This document shows, piece by piece, positions 1 through 7,190 of a DNA stretch of 12,175 nt (position 1 is the first letter of the stretch; the number at the start of each line of letters is the position of its first letter). Source of the stretch: Candidatus Omnitrophota bacterium (GTDB lineage Bacteria > Omnitrophota > Koll11 > Pluralincolimonadales > Pluralincolimonadaceae); NCBI GenBank assembly GCA_022709465.1, contig JAKLIT010000034.1, positions 1-12,175 of the forward strand, in the 5' to 3' direction. The position numbers and the translations under genes are program-made. The notes under the pieces are model-generated. The model saw only the letters and a list, made by a program, of their open reading frames with translations. It was not told the DNA's origin and did no database searches.

Positions 1-1458
1 TTCGCAGCAACGGCGCTTGCCGTAAAAAATACTGTTTTGGCCGTAAAGGCATTGGGGGAGAAACAGGAAGGCTTGGGGCGGGTATTCTACCTGACATTCC
101 ATTATATAGCTCTTGTCCCATTCATGGCATACGAGCTTATAAGGGCAGGCAGGCCGGGAAGCTATATCGTTTTAGTGATAGGGGCGGCGCTGGCGGTATC
201 GGCCGCGCTATTTGCCGTCAGGAAATATTTATGGGAGCCGAGGCGGTTTCTGGCCCTTGCATTCGTTTTCGCGCTTGCGGCCAGGGTCATGTTCGCGTTC
301 CAGCTTACGAACAACCTGCCCGAGGGTTTCATGGAGGGCCCGGATACGCAGGAGATCCATAATGAGTCCGTCGAGCTGTCGAGGACCTGGAATATCCTTG
401 ACGGCAAACCGGTATTCCTCAACCAGAAAGGATCCGCGGTAATATTCTATGCCGTGATATATAAGCTTTTTGGAACGAACCCACTCTACGGGCGGCTTGC
501 GGACGCGCTCCTTGGCGCGTTGTGCGTTATTATGGCATTCTATATCGCGGACAAACTGTTCGGCCGGGCAGCCGCGAGGATCGCCGCCATGCTCGGAGCG
601 GGTTACGGGTACCTGATACAATACGGGGTGTATATCGGGACGGAATCTCTCGGGCTATTTTCGCTGATGCTGTTCGTGTGCGGGGTGATAGCAGCGGGAG
701 GATCGGGCGCAATAAAGGCGCATTTGTTTGCGGCAGTGTCCGGGCTGGGCCTCGCGGTATGCGTGATGGCAAGGTCGGAGTATTATTACGCGATAGTTCC
801 CTCGCTCATATGGGCCGCATGGTCGATGAGGAAGCAAAAAGCGGCCGTTGCGTCGCTTATGGTGAGTTTCGGCGTGCTGGCAGCCCTGTGGTCGTGGAGG
901 AATATGATAGCGTTCGGTGATTTTACGATATCGCACCTGTTGAGCCCCGCGTTCAAGGATGAATGGCTTGGACAACTCTGGCAGTTCGAGGAGAACCGGT
1001 TCGCGGAGGCGGGGATAGCGGTGACCGGTGTCGGGAATATGTTCGCGCAGCTGCTGCTCCATCCGGGAGCCGCGTTCAATATATTGATACCGCATATCAC
1101 GAAAGGATTCTACAGCTTCTGGGATTACAACGTATTCTTCACGCCGGCATTTATATTCCTCGAGCCGAAAAACTCCTGTTATAATATGACGCTGTGTTTA
1201 TACCTGTACATGTTCATGCTTCTCGGGATGTTTGCCGGGTCAGAAAGGAGGGACGCGTCGCTGTTTCTCGCGTTCATCATAATTTTCAAGACGATAAGCT
1301 ATGTATTCACGACTACGCCGACGTTTTATGAGGACGGCGTGGTCACGGCACTCTTCAAGGACTGGTACCGTTTCACGATAATCCCGTTCACGCACGTGTT
1401 CATGGGGGCCGGGATCGCGTGGTTGATCGTTAAATCTCGTGAGGTGAGATTAAGATGA
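1..1458 (+). CDS. GT-C-fold (ArnT/PMT-like) membrane glycosyltransferase, 5' partial
   Basis: The reading frame is open from base 1. A TTG codon occurs at 37, but nothing marks it as the true start, so the gene probably begins upstream of the window. Residue numbers here count from that TTG. The protein is polytopic, with hydrophobic segments near residues 20-35, 43-62, 70-88, 155-170, 205-222, 230-255, 270-287, 382-400, 408-425 and 447-465. An acidic site, GPDTQEIH (101-108), follows a membrane segment ending in a conserved-looking Arg (83). In ArnT/PMT-type GT-C enzymes the first extracytoplasmic loop carries the catalytic acidic residue at this place. The C-terminal YRFTIIPFTHVFMG (444-457) resembles the Arg-Pro-containing last helices of that family. 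The likely role is transfer of a sugar from a polyprenyl-phosphate donor outside the cytoplasmic membrane. It could instead be a related polymerase or an enzyme of unknown acceptor. The next gene overlaps it by an ATGA. Confidence 0.72.
   Translation, partial: FAATALAVKNTVLAVKALGEKQEGLGRVFYLTFHYIALVPFMAYELIRAGRPGSYIVLVIGAALAVSAALFAVRKYLWEPRRFLALAFVFALAARVMFAFQLTNNLPEGFMEGPDTQEIHNESVELSRTWNILDGKPVFLNQKGSAVIFYAVIYKLFGTNPLYGRLADALLGALCVIMAFYIADKLFGRAAARIAAMLGAGYGYLIQYGVYIGTESLGLFSLMLFVCGVIAAGGSGAIKAHLFAAVSGLGLAVCVMARSEYYYAIVPSLIWAAWSMRKQKAAVASLMVSFGVLAALWSWRNMIAFGDFTISHLLSPAFKDEWLGQLWQFEENRFAEAGIAVTGVGNMFAQLLLHPGAAFNILIPHITKGFYSFWDYNVFFTPAFIFLEPKNSCYNMTLCLYLYMFMLLGMFAGSERRDASLFLAFIIIFKTISYVFTTTPTFYEDGVVTALFKDWYRFTIIPFTHVFMGAGIAWLIVKSREVRLR
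1441..1448 (+). promoter_or_regulatory. Shine-Dalgarno for the gene at 1455
   Basis: GAGGTGAG lies inside the end of the preceding gene, 6 bases before the ATG at 1455. It supports that start and translational coupling of the two genes. Confidence 0.6.
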
Positions 1459-2993
1459 TTAGGAAGGCAATAGCCGTAATGCTTCTAATCTTTATAAATC
1501 TTATTGTGCATTTCATGCCGTTTGAAAGAGCGGCACTCGCCCCTGATGATTATGGATCGCTAGTATGGTCTATGCCTACAGCTATATCAGGTTCGCCTGC
1601 AACTATGATTCGTGCAGATAGGCCTTTGAATTACATATTCCTGGCTTTGCAGGCAAAATACATTGGCGACAATGCGAGACTGGCATTCATACTGTTGTTT
1701 CTGTCCGCATGTGCGCTGCTATTGGCGGTATTTATGCTGTTTGAAAGAATCTTCAGGGATACGTCCGCAGCTTTCATAGGGGCGGTTGTATTTTGTTTGC
1801 TCCCGAACAAGCTTGAGACTTACCATACGCTTATATTCCTTAACATAAACCTCGTCTCGCTTTTATATGTCATGAGCTTAGCGCTGTTCATAGCGCATGC
1901 CGGAACGGGCAGGAGGGGCGCGCTTCTTGCATCCGTCCTGTTGTATGCCGCGGGGATATTCTGGTACGAGGTCGGATTTTTCATGCCCTTGCTCATGCTG
2001 TGCTATTGTTTTATGGACAAGAGATGCAGGCCCGTATCGGTAATGCCCTTCATGGCGGTTGCGGTGTTCTACGCGGTCTACAGGTTCACCGGCGCCTACG
2101 GCATGGCCGTCGGGGCGGAAGGGCAGTCGCACTCCGTGGCCATATCGATGATTCCGTTTAACCTTAAGGAATTATTTCACCATTACGCAGGCAGGTATCT
2201 TGCGCGCAGCATATTATATGGAATTTATAATTATGCGATGATGCAGCCGGTGTGGTTAACAGCGGTCTCGGCATCAATCATAGCTCTCATTATTCTTGTC
2301 GGGTCCATCCTGAAAAAGGTGAGGTTACCGGAAGTAAAGAGCGGTATAGTGATATTCGGCCTGTCAACATTTTTCCTTATGATATTGCCGATATTCTTAA
2401 GTGATAAAGGAGGCATAGGCGGAAGGCACCTGATTCTTCCTTCTATAGGCGTATCGATAGTGGCAGTATGGGCACTGAATCTTGCAGGCCATTTCTGGAA
2501 ATACATATTTATTGTATTTGTCTTAATGATGTCGGTGATCGGGGCGGGGAATACCTGGACACAGGTTGTTGCCTGCCGGATAAACGGCGCGGTATTCGGG
2601 TATCTTAAATCGAACAGTACGGCGCTGGTATCCGCGAAGGCCGTGGTCATAGATACGAACAGTTTTGCGGAGAAGATCAAATATACGCTGGTAAAGCGGG
2701 ATTTCAACCTCTTTAACACATACTATGGGGCGCAGGCGTTCGAGGATTGGGGGCTAATAAGCATGGTAAGGTGGGCGGCAAAGGACAGCGGTAAGCAGGT
2801 ATACGTGTCCATAAGCTCGCCATATGCCAAAAAGGGGGAGGTCAAGTTCTGCGTTTATGAATATAAGGGATACCGTTCAAAGGCGGTCAAGGACATGCGC
2901 CTCCCCGCCGAGGGGACGCTTGTGATAGGGGCTAAGGAGGTCTTCGGAGGTGACACGGATGCGGGCATCAGGAAGCTGGGCATAAAGAAATGA
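1455..2993 (+). CDS. Polytopic membrane protein, possible GT-C glycosyltransferase, with C-terminal soluble part
   Basis: The start is ATG in an ATGA overlap with the previous stop, preceded by a good Shine-Dalgarno. The 512-residue protein starts with a signal-anchor-like helix (about 4-20). A loop with APDDY (29-33) and RPLNY (56-60) follows, recalling the acidic first loop of GT-C enzymes. About ten hydrophobic segments follow up to about residue 363, including GGRHLILPS (322-330), which resembles the Arg-Pro motif near the end of GT39-like membrane domains. Residues about 370-512 are hydrophilic, of mixed alpha/beta character, and likely form an extramembrane domain that I do not recognise. 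A glycan role is inferred from the topology, the acidic motif and the neighbours; I cannot name the family. Composition differs from the neighbours: by hand count GC is about 44% over 1461-1680 and 42% over 2221-2400, against 60% in a sample of the radical SAM gene (6841-6900). Confidence 0.65.
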   Translation: MIRKAIAVMLLIFINLIVHFMPFERAALAPDDYGSLVWSMPTAISGSPATMIRADRPLNYIFLALQAKYIGDNARLAFILLFLSACALLLAVFMLFERIFRDTSAAFIGAVVFCLLPNKLETYHTLIFLNINLVSLLYVMSLALFIAHAGTGRRGALLASVLLYAAGIFWYEVGFFMPLLMLCYCFMDKRCRPVSVMPFMAVAVFYAVYRFTGAYGMAVGAEGQSHSVAISMIPFNLKELFHHYAGRYLARSILYGIYNYAMMQPVWLTAVSASIIALIILVGSILKKVRLPEVKSGIVIFGLSTFFLMILPIFLSDKGGIGGRHLILPSIGVSIVAVWALNLAGHFWKYIFIVFVLMMSVIGAGNTWTQVVACRINGAVFGYLKSNSTALVSAKAVVIDTNSFAEKIKYTLVKRDFNLFNTYYGAQAFEDWGLISMVRWAAKDSGKQVYVSISSPYAKKGEVKFCVYEYKGYRSKAVKDMRLPAEGTLVIGAKEVFGGDTDAGIRKLGIKK

Positions 2994-4312
2994 AGAAATT
3001 TTCGGCGGGATCCGTCGCGGCCTGCGTGATGTTCGGAGCGTCGTATCTCATCTCTCCGGGTTTCGCGCTGTGCATACTGCTGTCCGCCGTGTTCTTTTAC
3101 GCTGTCCGCAGGAATACACCTGAAGAGGACAGGAGGTTCGTGTTATTCATGATATCGGCCGCGTTGATCATCAGGGCCGCGGGCCTCATAATCCTGCAAT
3201 ACAAATGCATTTCGATGGGCCAACTGGACATCTTCGGGGACGCCCAGGACAACATCATACAGGGGATCAATATAAGCGATTCCATACGGAACATGAAAGA
3301 GATCCCGGTCACGCCCCAGTCGATCTTAACGAGCAGGTACAATACGCATTCGATGACCATATTCAACGGGATATTCTTCCTGCTATTCGGCCACGATATC
3401 GTTTCGCTGAAATACGTTAATATACTGGCAATATGCGCGACGGCGTGGATAATGTACGACTTCGCTAAGAATATCTATTCCGGAGCGGCCGGCAGGATCG
3501 CGCTTGCGATAATACTGTTCTGGCCTACGGTCTTCATCTGGTCGCTGACCGACCTTAAGGAGAGCCACCTTTTGTTCGCGGTCGCATGCTCGTTCTGGCT
3601 GCTTGACAGGGCGGCGAGGGAAAAGGCGAGGCACAGGAAAGCCGTTTTCATCATGCTGTCGGCCCTGTTCGCGTTTTACTTTGTGCTGCTGAAGATAAAG
3701 CTGATGATGCCGGTATTCATCCTGTCCGCGTCGCTTATCATCCTTTATAACGCGCTGTATTACGGGTTCTCAAGAGATCCTGCGCTTTCGAGGAAAGTGC
3801 TGTACCTTTCGCTTATACCCGCAGCCGCGGCCATAATGGCGTTCGGTGGCCGCATAATGGAGGCCGCCAAGCACATGTACGCGCTTATCCTGCATTACCA
3901 TATAGGGTTCCTCAACAGCGGCGGGTGGAACGTAGACCTGATAGGCGACCAGTCGCAGAATTTTTTCACATTGCAGTTTATCATGAAATATATCGCGAAG
4001 GCATGGGCAGGTTTCTTCCTTGAACCGCTTCCGTGGCATTTCTACTCGTACAGCCTCATGGCCACATATCCCATGATGCTGGCGTGGTATATAATAACCG
4101 CGTTCTCAGTTGTGGGCGTGATCAGGACATATTACGCCGGTAAGTCGAAGGAGGTCTTCATAATGCTGGCGTTTACGGCCATATATGTCACGGTCGTGGG
4201 AATGTCCGTGGCTAACATCGGAACGATAATACGTTTCAGGGACGTAATTGTGCCTATCGTGGCGGTATTCGCGGGGATCGGAATGGAGGGAAGATGCAGG
4301 AATATGCGATAA
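2990..4312 (+). CDS. Polytopic membrane protein, ArnT/RgtA-like GT-C glycosyltransferase candidate
   Basis: The ATG start overlaps the previous stop (ATGA); the local Shine-Dalgarno is weak, so translation is probably coupled. The 440-residue protein has hydrophobic segments at about 7-38, 48-70, 123-136, 143-158, 165-182, 192-205, 217-232, 236-256, 270-286, 361-380, 388-405 and 417-430. The first large loop holds GDAQDN (83-88), an acidic site placed as in GT39-like enzymes. WSLTDLKES (184-192) and the late motif IIRFRDVIVP (413-422) resemble conserved parts of membrane proteins that build or transfer surface oligosaccharides. The likely role is sugar transfer from a lipid-linked donor, or glycan polymerisation, at the outer face of the cytoplasmic membrane. 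The exact donor and acceptor cannot be read from the sequence. The fused nucleotidyltransferase-glycosyltransferase starts inside its last 19 bases. Confidence 0.68.
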   Translation: MKKFSAGSVAACVMFGASYLISPGFALCILLSAVFFYAVRRNTPEEDRRFVLFMISAALIIRAAGLIILQYKCISMGQLDIFGDAQDNIIQGINISDSIRNMKEIPVTPQSILTSRYNTHSMTIFNGIFFLLFGHDIVSLKYVNILAICATAWIMYDFAKNIYSGAAGRIALAIILFWPTVFIWSLTDLKESHLLFAVACSFWLLDRAAREKARHRKAVFIMLSALFAFYFVLLKIKLMMPVFILSASLIILYNALYYGFSRDPALSRKVLYLSLIPAAAAIMAFGGRIMEAAKHMYALILHYHIGFLNSGGWNVDLIGDQSQNFFTLQFIMKYIAKAWAGFFLEPLPWHFYSYSLMATYPMMLAWYIITAFSVVGVIRTYYAGKSKEVFIMLAFTAIYVTVVGMSVANIGTIIRFRDVIVPIVAVFAGIGMEGRCRNMR

Positions 4313-5745
4313 AAAGGGCATTGATACCGGCGGCCGGAAAAGGCATAAGGGCATACCCGAAGAGCAGGTACATACCGAAGACGCTCCTGGAGATAGAGGG
4401 AAGGCCCCTGATCGAGAACAACATCGCTATACTGAGGGACCAGCTCGGGATAAAGGACATTACGGTGATAGTCGGGCACCTTGCCGATAAGGTCAGGGCA
4501 CGGCTCGGTGACGGGAGCCGTCTCGGGGTGTCGATCAGGTACGTGGATTGCGCGGACCCTGACGAGGGCCTCGCGAAGGGTATACTTCTGGCAGAAAAAG
4601 AATTCGACAAGCCGTTCATATGCATGCTGGGCGATGAGTATTATTTCGGCTCCAACCATTCCGGGCTCGCGAAGATCCCGGCGGACGCCGATTATGTCTG
4701 CGCCGTAAAACACTCGACCGACATAAAGTCCATCAGGAAGAATTATAACGCGGAGATCGAGGGCGGATTCGTCAGCAGGATAATCGAGAAACCGGCCGAG
4801 ATAAGGCAATGGAACCTCGGATGCGGGACATACCTGCTCAGACCGGAGATATTCGGCCTTATACGCAGGACGAAGCCGTCACACAGGAGCCATAAGGTCG
4901 AATTCATGGATTCGCTTGACCTCGCTGTGAAGGAGGGCGCGAAGGTCAAACCTTATTACCTCGAAGGTATATACTACAACATCAATACCATCGAAGACGT
5001 GAACCAGTGCAATTACGATATCCGTTCGTTGAATTTCGACAAATACAAGGTTAGCGTCGTAATACCCGCGCATAATGAGGAAGCGACGATAGCGACCGTG
5101 ATCGGGGATTATAAGCAGCATGTCGACGAGGTGCTCGTCGTTAATAACTGCTCGAATGACAGGACTTCCGAGGTCAGCAGGAAAGCCGGCGCGAGGGTCG
5201 AGGAGGTCTCGCTGAAGGGATACGGCGACACGATAAAATACGGGCTCGAAAAGGCGTCGGGCGACATACTAATCGTTACCGAGGCGGATTACTCGTTTCG
5301 CTCGAAAGATATAGGCAAATTCCTCGAGTATATAAAGGATGCCGACATGGTAATAGGCACGCGGACTACACGGCAGCTCGTTGAGCAGGGGGCGAATATG
5401 AGCCTGATGCTGCTGCTCGGTAACCTTGTATACGCGAAGATTGTCGAGATCCTCTGGTGGGGCATCGATCCGCCGCGTTTTACCGATGTAGGCTGCACTT
5501 ACAGGGCCATATGGAAGAGCTCGTTCGAAAAGATAAAGGACGACCTGAGGTCTACCGGGCCGGAGTTCTCAGTCGAGATGATGATAAAGACGCTAAAATA
5601 CAAGCTGCGCGTCCTTGAGATACCGATCTCGTATTACCCGCGCCTCGAAGGCGTGTCGAAACATTCAAGGAACTGGTTCGGGATACTGAGGACGGCCTCA
5701 AGGATGATGCGCCTTATAATAAGTGAAAGGCTGATCAACAGGTGA
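4294..5745 (+). CDS. Fused sugar-1-phosphate nucleotidyltransferase and family 2 glycosyltransferase
   Basis: The ATG start lies in a 19-base overlap with the upstream gene, with GGAGGG just before it (4285-4290). Residues 1-247 form an RmlA/GlmU-type nucleotidyltransferase. They carry the phosphate-binding loop PAAGKGIRAYP (12-22) with the PK pair (28-29), LGDEYYFG (112-119) whose Asp114 fits the metal-binding Asp, EKP (165-167) and NLGCGTYLL (174-182). Residues about 251-483 are a GT-A family 2 glycosyltransferase: VSVVIPAHNEEATI (253-266), VVNNCSNDRT (282-291), EAD (330-332) in the DxD position, and DVGCTYRAIWKSS (398-410), a DPM1-like acceptor-side motif. No transmembrane helix is evident. 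The likely role is to activate a sugar-1-phosphate to an NDP-sugar and pass the sugar to a polyprenyl phosphate or similar acceptor. The neighbouring GT-C membrane proteins would then use that product. The domain calls are firm; the sugar, nucleotide and acceptor are unknown. Two acidic residues usual in GT2 sites are replaced (see findings). Confidence 0.9.
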   Translation: MQEYAIKRALIPAAGKGIRAYPKSRYIPKTLLEIEGRPLIENNIAILRDQLGIKDITVIVGHLADKVRARLGDGSRLGVSIRYVDCADPDEGLAKGILLAEKEFDKPFICMLGDEYYFGSNHSGLAKIPADADYVCAVKHSTDIKSIRKNYNAEIEGGFVSRIIEKPAEIRQWNLGCGTYLLRPEIFGLIRRTKPSHRSHKVEFMDSLDLAVKEGAKVKPYYLEGIYYNINTIEDVNQCNYDIRSLNFDKYKVSVVIPAHNEEATIATVIGDYKQHVDEVLVVNNCSNDRTSEVSRKAGARVEEVSLKGYGDTIKYGLEKASGDILIVTEADYSFRSKDIGKFLEYIKDADMVIGTRTTRQLVEQGANMSLMLLLGNLVYAKIVEILWWGIDPPRFTDVGCTYRAIWKSSFEKIKDDLRSTGPEFSVEMMIKTLKYKLRVLEIPISYYPRLEGVSKHSRNWFGILRTASRMMRLIISERLINR

Positions 5746-7190
5746 AACGCGAGATCAAGAAAGCCCTGCTCTGTTATCCTCCTGTCGGGCTGTTTCAGAG
5801 GGGCGAGGAAAGGTGCCAGGCGGATATAGAGGGCTCGGCTACACAGGCGCCGCATGCGCCCAACGACCTCGGGTATATCGCGGCATGCCTCGGTGAACTC
5901 GGGGTCGGATGCGTAATACGGGATTACCCGGCGGAGCGAACGCCTGAAACGGCCGTTCTGGAAGAGATAAAGCAATACTCGCCTGACCTGGTACTTATCA
6001 GCACGACCACGCCTACTTTCCCCGAGGACGTCCGGTTCCTGGAGAAGGTAAAATCGGCGCTTCCGGGCGTGTTTACCGTAGCGAAAGGAAGTTGTTTCTG
6101 CTCACTGCCTCTCGAGGAACTGCGAAAGACCTCATACAAACCGCTTGATGCCGCTGTTTACGGGGAAGCCGAATTTATTATCGGGGACCTCGTGAAGTCG
6201 CTGGCGTCGGACGGGCGACTCGATGGCATAAACGGGTTAATAATAAATATTGGCGATAAAGGAGCGGTGAGGACCGCGCGCCCCCAATTCCGCGAGGACC
6301 TCGATTCCCTGCCGTTCCCTGCGAGGGGCCTCATGAATAACGGGCTCTACAGGAACCCGCTTACCGGCAGGCCCATGGCTACGATACTTGTATCCCGAGG
6401 ATGCCCGTCACAGTGCATATTCTGCCTTACTCCGGTGATATCCGGGCATAAGTTCAGGAAAAGGTCCGTCGGAAATGTCTTAGACGAGATAAAAGACTGC
6501 GTCAGGAATTACGGCATAAGAGATTTCTTCTTTCGCGCCGACACATTCACTATGGATAACGGATATGTGAAGCAACTCTGCGGCATGATACTCGAGGGAG
6601 GCCTCAGGATCACATGGGTAGCCAACAGCAGGGCCGACGTAGTGGACAGGGAGCTTCTTGAGGCGATGAAGGCGGCGGGATGCGCTCTCGTCGCGTTCGG
6701 GTTCGAGTCAGGCAACGAGGATATACAGCGGAAGATAAAGAAGAACGCTTCCGCGGATGACGCGCGCCGCGCGGTAAGGCTGTGCAGGGAGGCCGGGCTC
6801 AAGACGCTCGGGTTCTTCATGATAGGCTTCCCGTGGGACGACGAGAAGACGGTGGAGGACACGGCCGCGCTCGTAAGGGAGCTCGACTGCGATTTCATAG
6901 AAGTGCATATAGCGCTGCCGTTCGAGGGCACGGAACTCAACGACATATGCCGGGACCTCGGGCTCATCAAGGAGACGTCGGTAGGGTATAACTATTTTTC
7001 CAATCCGTACGGCGGCGGGACTCTGCATTTGAGCAGGGAGCGCCTGGTCGAACTCAGGAAAGATATCATAAAGAGGCAGTACCTGCGTCTGCCTTATATA
7101 TTCCGCACGCTCACGAACTGCAGCTCTTTTTACGAATTCATGAACTATATAAGGTACGGTTTCAGGCTCTTGGGGAAGGTAGCGCGTTGA
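5742..7190 (+). CDS. B12-binding-domain radical SAM enzyme
   Basis: The GTG start overlaps the previous stop (GTGA). Residues 1-155 look like a cobalamin-binding Rossmann domain: KKALLCYPP (6-14), an RCQ triad (24-26), HAPNDLGYIAACL (38-50), DLVLISTTTPTF (82-93) and YGEAEF (140-145). The usual DxHxxG cobalamin-ligand motif is not seen, which is common in this class. The radical SAM core follows, with the [4Fe-4S] cluster motif RGCPSQCIFC (219-228; Cys221, Cys225, Cys228). Further core motifs are FFFRADTFTMD (262-272), FGFESGNEDIQRKIKKN (319-335) and GFFMIGFPWDDEKT (357-370). At 482 residues it matches the usual size of class B radical SAM methyltransferases and relatives such as HpnJ or BchE. 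These methylate or rearrange unactivated carbons using S-adenosylmethionine and cobalamin. The substrate is unknown; context suggests a sugar, lipid carrier or glycan precursor. No hopanoid or bacteriochlorophyll genes are in view. Confidence 0.9.
   Translation: MKREIKKALLCYPPVGLFQRGEERCQADIEGSATQAPHAPNDLGYIAACLGELGVGCVIRDYPAERTPETAVLEEIKQYSPDLVLISTTTPTFPEDVRFLEKVKSALPGVFTVAKGSCFCSLPLEELRKTSYKPLDAAVYGEAEFIIGDLVKSLASDGRLDGINGLIINIGDKGAVRTARPQFREDLDSLPFPARGLMNNGLYRNPLTGRPMATILVSRGCPSQCIFCLTPVISGHKFRKRSVGNVLDEIKDCVRNYGIRDFFFRADTFTMDNGYVKQLCGMILEGGLRITWVANSRADVVDRELLEAMKAAGCALVAFGFESGNEDIQRKIKKNASADDARRAVRLCREAGLKTLGFFMIGFPWDDEKTVEDTAALVRELDCDFIEVHIALPFEGTELNDICRDLGLIKETSVGYNYFSNPYGGGTLHLSRERLVELRKDIIKRQYLRLPYIFRTLTNCSSFYEFMNYIRYGFRLLGKVAR
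7172..7179 (+). promoter_or_regulatory. Shine-Dalgarno supporting the TTG start at 7187
   Basis: GGGGAAGG sits 7 bases upstream of TTG 7187, inside the radical SAM gene. The good spacing supports a TTG start rather than a later ATG at 7257, which would cut off the N-terminal GRNAMY motif of the aminotransferase. Confidence 0.65.

Noticed and set aside
37..39. TTG as the true start of the first gene
   Set aside because: The frame is open back to base 1 with no Shine-Dalgarno before the TTG. A start outside the window is more likely, so the gene is listed as 5' partial.
4326..4337. Small perfect inverted repeat CCGGCGGCCGG
   Set aside because: It encodes the conserved Pro-Ala-Ala-Gly loop of the nucleotidyltransferase and has a one-base loop and no T-run. 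It is explained by codon choice, not by a terminator or operator.
4132..4809. Open antisense frame of 225 codons on the minus strand
   Set aside because: It lies opposite the end of the third membrane gene and the nucleotidyltransferase, both well supported by motifs. Its translation is Arg/Pro/Tyr-rich with no family motif, as expected from a frame shadow in GC-rich coding DNA.
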